Shown one piece after another: positions 31,906-47,500 of a DNA stretch of 47,500 bases; the stretch's first letter is position 1, and every line of letters starts with the position of its first letter. The position numbers and the translations under genes were made by a program. The notes under the pieces are model-generated. The model made no database searches. It had not been told where the DNA came from and saw nothing but the letters and a program-made list of their open reading frames with translations. Location of the stretch: positions 217,501-265,000 of the forward strand of contig CAJNDS010002711.1 of the NCBI GenBank assembly GCA_905221605.1, given 5' to 3'. Source of the DNA: Symbiodinium natans. Lineage: Eukaryota > Sar > Dinophyceae > Suessiales > Symbiodiniaceae.

Positions 31906-32400
31906 GTCTGTCTCTGTCTGTCTCTGTCTGTCTCTGTCTGTCTGCGTCTGTCTGTGTCTGTCTGTGTCTGTCTGTCTATCTGTCTATCTGTGTGTTTGTG
32001 TTTTTGTGTTTGTTTCTCTTTTTTTTGCGGGGGGGGGTGGGGTAATAGGGTTTAGGGTTTAGCGTTGGGATGGGGTCTCTCTTCCTGTATCTTTCTCAGA
32101 ATTTCGGCTACTTCTTTGACAGCTACCAAAAAAGAGAGCCCACAACTTACGTAGAGCCAGAACCCTCCATCATCTCACCAGAAAGTCCAGGCCCCGGACG
32201 CCCGCCATGTCGGGTTGCTTCGCAGGGGACCTTACTGCCCGGGGCTTGCCAAAATGCGAGCCCGCAACACACCTCTTTTTGAACCCGCGCTATGCAACTG
32301 CCTGAGTCGGGAAACACTCCTGAGGCTCACATTCGTAAGCCCTAAGCCCCTTCAACCCCTGTTGAGCTCTGTTTAGCTCAACGTACGGAATTAGGGTTTA
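30360..32400. repeat. Microsatellites, homopolymers and unassigned islands
   Basis: Poly-C and poly-A at 30661-30695. TA/GATA/CT repeats at about 31666-31736. A CTGT/CTCTGT array at about 31857-31992 followed by poly-G. The island 30365-30470 is open on both strands (plus VWAGDRLAAEGLAERGVSVL; minus MAEDGDASLRQPLCGQPVSG), so its coding strand is unresolved. Confidence 0.7.
31092..31173. mobile_element. Family A introner-like element, right half
   Basis: Contains the core CGAGAATTCCTATATTGAGG and GATGAACCGTAAACCC and the right end GGGTTCATCTGGTCCCCAAG. A clear left end is missing. Confidence 0.5.
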
Positions 32401-32739
32401 GGGTTTAGGGTTTAGGAGACCCTGAGCCACCGAAAACGATTCCGAAAGCCACTGGCAGCACAACACCTCCTTCGCAACGCGCAATCTACAGTTGTCGCCC
32501 AGACCCTAGCGCGCTTGAGAATCACACCTTGGCCGGATTCTTTCTAACCCTAAACCCTAAAACCTAAGCCCTAAACCCTAAACAAAGGCGTCCGAGATCT
32601 GCAGCCTCTCTCTCTTTTCTTTCCGCAATTCCGACGCGGACTTTGTACAGGATGCGTATCCCAATGAAGCAGAGGTTGTCTGGGGAACGCTGTCCCTTCT
32701 TTGTAAGGATCCTCAATGACCAGTAAGCCTGCTGCTCGG

Positions 32740-33339
32740 TCACAGCATCTGCTCATCATCCTGGAAGAAGTCATAAATCGAGGTTGCTTTTGATTCCTTC
32801 TTCGCCTTCTCTTTGGGGGCGGCAGGGAGCTCAGCATCAACAGCATCTTCAGCACGTGAGGCAGCGGTTTCGCTTGCAGGTTTGACAGAGGCGGCTGCCT
32901 TCGGCACGGAAACCAAGCCATGCGGGTTTATCCGGAGGTGTTCCGCACCACATGTGGAATACAGCGCCTCCCACGGATCGGTCAAGCAGAAGGGCCCCTT
33001 GCGGGGTACCCGACTTTGGCTAACCTCATCTGGAGGCAAGGTTGCGCCGAAGCAGCGCGTGGCCTGGAAGCGTCGTCGGTCTGGATCATAGGTGAGGTCG
33101 AACATGACGGAACTGTCCACAATGAGGCTTTGCCCATCCTTAAGCACCGACTTGTGAACGAAAACATCCTCCGCTCCGCCTTCCGGCGTGATGAATCCGA
33201 ACCCGCGATCCTCGAACCAGCACTTCACCTGACCCGTGAGAAGGTCACTGTAGTGCTCCGGAGACAATTCGACGAGAGGTGGGGGGTGGCACAGCGGTGG
33301 TGGACCTGGTGCATCAGCGCCTTGGAAGAACGTGCCCAT
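32740..33339 (-). CDS. Cold-shock-domain RNA-binding protein, intronless
   Basis: 199 aa in a single exon; an in-frame TAG lies three codons upstream of the ATG. A proline-rich start is followed by one cold-shock domain at about residues 35-99. RNP1 appears as KCWFEDRGFGFI and RNP2 as DVFVH, with the aromatic residues that stack on nucleic acid bases present. The C-terminal third is rich in Ala, Glu and Lys and ends in an acidic stretch (FFQDDEQML). Such proteins bind single-stranded RNA or DNA and act in mRNA stability and translation, usually in the cytoplasm; that role is inferred from the family. Unlike the two spliced genes here it has no intron and no telomere-like insert. No spliced-leader relic was seen upstream. 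A TTTAGGG/CCCTAAA tract begins about 150 bases downstream. Confidence 0.88.
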   Translation of the reverse strand: MGTFFQGADAPGPPPLCHPPPLVELSPEHYSDLLTGQVKCWFEDRGFGFITPEGGAEDVFVHKSVLKDGQSLIVDSSVMFDLTYDPDRRRFQATRCFGATLPPDEVSQSRVPRKGPFCLTDPWEALYSTCGAEHLRINPHGLVSVPKAAASVKPASETAASRAEDAVDAELPAAPKEKAKKESKATSIYDFFQDDEQML

Positions 33340-33359
33340 CAGTGTCTAGTGGCCTAGTG

Positions 33360-35308
33360 GGGCCTAGTGCTTGCTTGTATGCCTGGACGCCGTGGTGCTG
33401 TAACAAAGTGCGTAGTACCATCGACACTACTTTACTACGGTGACAATCCAAGTTCTTGTCGCTGACCCAGGCTGCTACTGCGTGGTTGAATCGACTCACG
33501 CAACATAACGCTACTGCGAGGCTTTCGGCACAGAGCTGCAGCTTAGGGTTTAGGCTTGTGTTGAACCAGTTTAGGGCACAAGTCCAATGGCTGGCTCAAG
33601 ATGTTGCAGCACGACGCCGTGCCTCACTTTGCGATAGGCCCTACATGCGTCCGCGCTTCGTGTTCTGGCACCCCTTCTCGATGGCAAGCCCTGACTGTAT
33701 ATAACCCTAAACCCACCACAAACCTCCGGGGGGGGGGGGGGGAGAGGGCCCGGAGAGGGGAAACCCTAAACCGAAACCCAAGCCAAATCCCTAAACGCTA
33801 ATTAAAACCTAAGCCCATCACGAGACACAGGGTAAGAAAACAGAAACCCGAAACCTTAACCCTCAACCCTGAACCCTAAAGCGAACCCTAAACCCACCAC
33901 GAACCGCAGAAACTCCAGAATACTTTGCCCTGAAACCTAACACCATGAACCATGGCGGGGGGAGTCAGAGTGAAAACCCTGGCCCTAAACCCTACAGCCT
34001 AACCTCTAAAATCCCACACCCTACAGCCTAACCCCTCAACCCTGAGTCCAAAACCCACCATGAACCCGGAGGGGGGGGGGGCGGGTACTGCTGACGCGTA
34101 TGAAGCCCTAGTGTGTCCTTGCATAGAGCACGTTTCTTTTGCTGCACGCAGTCGCTGCACTTTCTTTTGGTCGGTGGACGCGTGAGCATCTTCCTGGCAA
34201 GGGCCACGAGGATTTGTTTCGGGAAAGGGCCCCTTGTAGGAATTTGATTTGCCCATCCTCAAGGGGAGGACTTCGAATGTAGAACAAGCTCGCGGTGGAG
34301 TATGGGGGCGACAGGCCGCAAGGATACGATCCTTGAAAAGCAAAAGGGGCCCTCTGACAGGAAACCAACGGGCCTTTCTGGAAGCGTGCGGGTTGCGGAA
34401 GTTTCAGAAGTGCGGTATTCTTGGGGTATAGGCCAGAAGTCGAGCAGAGCCGGGCAACGTGTGACGTGTGGTTGTTTATCATTAGCAAGAACAACCCTAA
34501 AACCCCCTGACCCTAGACAACACATACGAAACGAAGCGCATTCGGCAACATTCCCTGCATTCGGAGCCCCATTGACACCCTGGTGACCCTAAACCCCCTA
34601 AACCCCCTAAACCCCCCCAAACCCCCCAAAACCCCCTAAATCCCCTAAACCCCCTAAACCCCCTAACACCCCTAAAACCCCTAAACCTGTCCAACCTTGA
34701 GAAGGCGCTGGCAGGCCGATCCTCACCACAACTCGTGCACCTGGAGCTGGTGTGTATGAAATATATCATACTATTAAAAACAAATAAAATATATCATAAG
34801 ATAATATGATACAATATAATACAGTATAGTATAGTATAGTATAACCACGGTGTTTGGTGCGGGTTTCTACGCTAGCAGGGTTTGAGATTGATGGGTGCCC
34901 TGGCTCTGAGCCTCAACGAACATCCCCAACCCAAACGTACTTGGCCATAGCGAACCAGTGTTTTCGGGGGGGGGGGGGGGGGGTGTTAGGGTTTAGGGTT
35001 CAGGGCCAGGGTTTAGGGTTTAGGTTTAGGGCCGTAAGCAGCTCGGACCAAAGACTTGAGCCTGCGAAAAAACACGGCCCGAAAACTACTTGCAGAGCCA
35101 ACCCATTGCCTGCCTTATATAAAGGACCAAACGAGCCCTAACATTGGGATCATATTCCCTGTGCCAGTATAGTCCCTACAGAACGGGTATGTTAGATGGT
35201 GGGCACAAACTGTCTCAGGGCACATCTAAGAATCTAGTCCACGCTGCGAACGGGCGAAGGCCCCCTCTCTGAAGAACGAGTCCCTTTTTGGGGGTTCTTG
35301 TGCTGGGT
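33360..35308. repeat. Upstream flank of the cold-shock gene, CCCTAAA variants and tandem units
   Basis: 33360-33700 is unique sequence. 33700-34080 holds about three units, each with AAACCCACCA...GAACC...GGGG runs. 34585-34690 is an array of CCCCCTAAA variants. 34770-34845 is an AT-rich stretch with TAGTA repeats. A poly-G run lies near 34966-34983. No protein is recognised. Confidence 0.65.
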
Positions 35309-35424
35309 TTGGGGTACCTTGTGAACCCCAAAAAGTTGGGGTCGCATACCCTACACGACTACAAATGCCCATTCTCATGTATCTAAGCCATAACCCCTTG
35401 TAGGGTTCATGTCGTCCCCAACAA
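35309..35424. mobile_element. Family A introner-like element
   Basis: Left part GGGGTACCTTGTGAACCCC and right part GGGTTCATGTCGTCCCCAAC, with the family core (GCATACCCTACACGACTAC) between them. It lies downstream of the last exon placed in the 35490-36511 gene and may be part of an intron. Confidence 0.55.
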
Positions 35425-35489
35425 TGTCGCTTGCCCTGAACCCTAAACCCTAACCCTTAACCCTTAACCCTAAACCCTAAACCCTAAAC

Positions 35490-36511
35490 AGCCAGAAAGA
35501 TCCGACGATTGTCGAGGCACCGGTGCGACTCCAGATGCTTCTGCGCTGCCCGGACGTTGGCCTCAGCCTTGCGACCAGACATCCGGCTGAAGATCTCCAG
35601 GCCTGATAGAGGGTTTAGGGTGTAGGGTTTAGAGGTTAGTGATAAAGAGGGCACCCTTTTTGAAGCTAAACCCTAAACAAAGGGTGCTCAGGACCCACTC
35701 TGGGTCCAGTAGGGTTCGAGTTTCGGGTTCAGGGATGTGCTAGAGGCCTTAGAAGTTTCCAACTTCCTTTGCAGGGTGGCGCCCGAAAGCTGCTCGCCTC
35801 GTACAGTAGGAAGACTCCGTCTTGAGATGTTGGACAGCAGCGTCGCGACGTAGAGCCCACGACCCCATTCCACACACGCATGGACATCCCATGAAGCGCT
35901 CCGATCTGAGCTAAACCCTAAACCATCCTTGAGGACAAAAAAAGAAACCTAAAAATTGGCGTCACGTAAGTCTGCCCGATGCTACGACAATTCCTATTCA
36001 GGTAGATGAACCATAGACCCCTTTGAGGATGCATACTACTACAAGTCCATGAACCCTTTAAGGTTTCATCTGGTCCTCAAGGACCTAAACCTCCGCACCT
36101 GATGGTGTGAGCCGCCATTCATCGCCCTCGACCTGCGCCAAACAGGCGCCAGCGGCCACAAGCGACAGGGGCTTGCGCCTTCGAGCTGCTGCGGGGTTTG
36201 GGTTGAGGGTTTAGGGTTTCGGGTTTAGGGCATTTCTGACATTCGTTTTTTGGGGGGGCCAAGATGAACTTCAAAAGAACGCAAACAGCCCAATACAGTT
36301 ATACCCCCCCCCTCCCCTAATTAAGGACTATGTATCTCAAACCATATGAAGGATCCCTGTATAATTTTGAGGTATATTGAGAAAGGGCCTAAACCCTAAA
36401 CCCTAAACCCTAAACCCTAAGCTCCTTCCTCAAAGGGCCAGGGCGTGCCTGGGCACGCGAAGAGCCGAGTCCAGGCTCGGAGTGCAGTAAAAGAGCTTCC
36501 TGGGACGCCAT
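35490..36511 (-). CDS. Unrecognised protein, probable first four exons
   Basis: Four islands on the minus strand join in frame: 36511-36423 (starts ATG, MASQEALLLHSE...), 36178-36099, 35905-35798 and 35602-35490, with GC, GT and GC donors and AG acceptors. About 130 codons result, and the model stays open at 35490, where a GT donor begins GTTTAGGG. Codons favour G in first position more on this strand than on the opposite one. The last exon (KAEANVRAAQKHLESHRCLD) looks helical and basic. The intron 36098-35906 holds a family A introner. I do not recognise the family and did not find the 3' exons. Exon 2 could instead end at 36091. Confidence 0.4.
35955..36081. mobile_element. Family A introner-like element within a candidate intron
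   Basis: The right end GGTTTCATCTGGTCCTCAAG abuts the region of the proposed donor of the 36178-36099 exon (minus strand). A core with ACGACAATTCCTATTCAGG is present. Its position fits an intron of the unrecognised gene. Confidence 0.55.
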
Positions 36512-38340
36512 TTGGGTGGGGTTTAGGGTTTAGGGTTTAGGGTTTGGGGTTTGGAGTTTGGGGTTTGGGGTTTGGGGTTGACACGGACTTGAAGTCAATG
36601 CGATCAATATAAGTGAGACGGCTGATGCTTTAATCAGCATGTGTGGCATATCATGCTTCCAGTTTGGTGATGATGTCATTCAATTTTGCACACTGTTCTT
36701 CTAGGACTCCCAACCAAGCGTTTGTCTCTCGCTGAGACAGCTTTGAGGGTTTATGGCATTTTCGAAGGAATTTTTCGGATTTAGTCAGGAAATTAAACCG
36801 AGCATGGCAAAAGTGGCACGCCATGCCCTGGTGCTTCCACTCAGGACAAGCAACGTGAGGAACTTTGGTGATATCAAGATCAATATAATGATTAGCGTCA
36901 AGAATGTTCTGGGTTTGGGGTTTGGGGTTTAGGGTTTAGGTGTTGTTTTTAGGCATAGGGTCTAGAGGGCCCTCCGTAGGGGTTTGGAGCTTTGGGCGTT
37001 GAGTTTCTGAGGGTTTTGGGGGGCTTTCTGGTTTTTGGGTTTTAGGTCTTGGGTTAAGGGTATCAGGGTTTTTTCTCTGAGGGTTTCTTAGGGCTTTTTT
37101 GCTTGCCGCACACCACAGGGCCACCAACTAGAGCCCAGAAGCCCTAGGTCTAGCATTCCAAGTAGTTTGGGTCCCTTGTTCTATAACCCTTCTATATACA
37201 CTATACGTAATTAGGACCCATACGTCAGATCCCTATAAACAAGGGAAGGGATCCTACTAAGGGCCCATGGTTCCAACCTTAGAAAACCCAACATCCATCT
37301 TTTAGAATCTTAGGAAACTGGCACAGGGGGGTTGGGGGGCTGGGGCATGCATCTTCAATTGATGCAGCAGATTCACGGAACCCACCAAGGTGCCATTTTT
37401 CATAGCATCCCGATGCTTAGGCTATATAAGCTTAGGGTATAGTGTTCAGGGTTAGGGCCCTAAACCCTAAACCCTAAGCCCTAAGAGTCTCCAATACCAC
37501 CAGGTTTGCGCCCGGCGTCCGCGCTCCGCGTGCTAGGATGAAGCCCCTCTCCAGTGCTGCCATGCCGGTCCGCCGTGCAAGTCCCTGTCATCGAAGGGTA
37601 GTTACATGGTCCCTTAGTATGGGCCCTTGAAAGGGGACCCCTTAAAAGAAAAGCGCCTTATATACCCTAGAAAACTCAAGGGCCCATACTTCAGAATCCT
37701 TTAAAGAAGGTAAGGGACCAACCTCATGGGCATGCTTATTGAGAAGGAGGGCAGAGTTTATGAAGGCTTTCGAGAGGGCAATCGTACAAAGCTCAGACGG
37801 GTATAGGCGTTGGGGGGGGGGGGGGGAAACCTTGGGGACCAGATGAACCCTAAAAGGGCTTATGGTTCATGTGCCTGAATAGGAATTGTCGTAGTACAAG
37901 GTAGGTAGCAGTCTCCTGGCGCTTCTGGCCCAGAAGCACCGACAGGAGCCTAAACCCTAAACCCTAAACCCTAAAGGAAAGGGTTTTATCTTGCGATCTC
38001 CGGGAGATGACTGTCCCAAGAGATGCCATCCAATCTACAAGGGTGGCTGTCAAAATTATGATCCCTTTGGGGGTACACTAAATATTAGGTGCCCTGTTAT
38101 ACTAGGGATCCAAAAAGGGACCGTGACAACCACCCAGATGTTCCAAGCGCCACGGTAACTGCATGTGGACCCCCATTACTTCGCCCACAAGTCCCATGGG
38201 CCTCGGGCAGCACTTGTGACAGCGTCGCCGCAGGCTCGTTGCGAGCGACTCCGGCGTATGCCTTTCCCAGAGGCTACCCTGCCTTGCGGACCGAATGAGC
38301 CCTGAAAAATGGGGGGGATTCATTTTCCTTCTACTTCTAA
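36512..38340. other. Unique sequence with scattered elements, no confirmed gene
   Basis: Telomere-like tracts at about 36520-36580 and 37458-37482. Islands at 37515-37590 and 38115-38310 have minus-strand frames (ALERGFILARGARTPG; LWERHTPESLATSLRRR) that could be exons but match nothing known to me. A lone family A left end (CTTGGGGACCAGATGAACCC) sits at about 37831-37850 after a poly-G run. Confidence 0.5.
37596..37735. mobile_element. Second inverted-repeat element family, decayed copy
   Basis: Begins GGGTAGTTACATGGTCCCTT like the element at 44362 and contains GGGCCCATACTTCAGAATCC and GGTAAGGGACC, but the right terminus has decayed. Confidence 0.5.
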
Positions 38341-38342
38341 AC

Positions 38343-38453
38343 TTCCTTCAGATTATGGTATATGAACCACAAACCCTTATATACCTTATACTAAAAAGCT
38401 TCCTAGTAGGGTAGATGAACCATAAACAATTTTAGCCTCATTTGGTTCCCAAG
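38343..38453. mobile_element. Family A introner-like element
   Basis: Contains GATGAACCATAAAC and ends CCTCATTTGGTTCCCAAG. The left end is weak. Confidence 0.45.
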
Positions 38454-38488
38454 CTAGATCAATGGTGAGAATGGAGGCATGCAGTGGG

Positions 38489-38677
38489 TTGGGGACCTAA
38501 TGAAGCCTAACAGGGTTTATGGTGCATACTACCTCAATAGGAATGATAGTAGTACAGATGTTACCTTAATAGGTATTATGGTAGTATAAGGCATCTAAAA
38601 TTGTATGGTTCATGATACCTTAACAGGCACCATAGTAGTATGAGGTAGGGTTCAGTTGGCCCCCCCCCCCCCCCAAG
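38489..38677. mobile_element. Family A introner-like element with duplicated core
   Basis: Starts TTGGGGACCTAATGAAGCC and holds the core TACCTTAATAGGTATTATGG about three times in a row. The right end is GGTTCAGTTGGCC with an expanded poly-C run and AAGG. It lies just downstream of the methyltransferase stop codon. Confidence 0.6.
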
Positions 38678-38848
38678 GAGGTCCCGAAACGTGGCATGCC
38701 TGCACCTGCCCTTCCTGGCCCATAAAGTTCATGCGGGATCATTGAAGATCAGGAAGTTTATGCTAAGTGTATGGGGCATTTATAGGGTATATGAGCCCTA
38801 TGATTTTAGGATTCATGTGGTTCCTACGGTCAGAGCCTCAGTCAGACC

Positions 38849-47337
<8,489 letters not shown>

Positions 47338-47500
47338 CTTAAGCCGCACGACTCAAGGGCGGTCTTTTTAAGGACCCGTCATCAGCCCTACCACCCCCAG
47401 AAAAGGAGATGAAAAAGCAAGAGGCGCAGCCTATAAAAGCAGACAAACCTCATAGAGCCCCACTTTCGTGCGGACAGTCGGCATCGCGGCTTGGACTCTA
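47338..47500 (-). other. Methyltransferase intron and unassigned 5' part
   Basis: The N-terminal half of the methyltransferase is not visible here. A minus-strand stretch near 47450-47500 could be an upstream exon, but its frame and borders are undecided. Confidence 0.3.

Noticed and set aside
33583-33602. GGCTCAAG followed by ATG as a second spliced-leader relic
   Set aside because: Only eight bases match, which is expected about once by chance in both strands of this window.

Overview
The window looks like nuclear DNA of a dinoflagellate, or a close alveolate relative. Three observations support this. (1) TTTAGGG/CCCTAAA telomere-type repeats are scattered over almost the whole window and even inside introns. 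(2) Introns begin with GT, GC or GA and end in AG, almost always followed by G. (3) A copy resembling the 3' end of the dinoflagellate spliced leader lies just upstream of one start codon. The genus cannot be named from the sequence.

Three genes are well supported, all on the minus strand. At 2263-6909 a ten-exon gene encodes a complete type II P-type cation ATPase (1046 aa). At 32740-33339 an intronless gene encodes a cold-shock-domain RNA-binding protein (199 aa). At 38849-47337 the last twelve exons (31-125 bp) encode an NSUN2-like RNA cytosine-5 methyltransferase whose 5' end lies beyond the window. I built the two spliced genes by matching exon phases and family motifs; both join in frame without a break.

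The nine ATPase introns look like recently inserted mobile introns. Each is a short CT...AG element, several with inverted ends such as CTTGGGGACC...GGTCCCCAAG, flanked by a copy of about 4 bp of exon sequence. The upstream copy supplies the GT, GC or GA donor and the element end supplies the AG acceptor. Related elements without a recognised host exon occur at several other places. The methyltransferase introns use the same donor types but lack the duplications, so they look older.

Layout: 1-2262 simple repeats, telomere-like repeats and short unrecognised islands; 2263-6909 ATPase; 6910-8560 5' flank and AT/TG microsatellites; 8560-19830 short unique islands, some probably exons, between telomere-like tracts; 19831-26568 a giant diverged inverted repeat of about 3.4 kb per arm, made largely of degenerate TTTAGGG; 26569-32400 telomere-like tracts, a probable plus-strand gene end, a 560-bp trinucleotide tract and microsatellites; 32740-33339 cold-shock gene; 33360-38848 repeats, introner copies and a probable unrecognised minus-strand gene (35490-36511); 38849-47500 methyltransferase gene with small inverted-repeat elements in its introns. 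The three recognised genes do not form a pathway, and no promoters or terminators could be identified.
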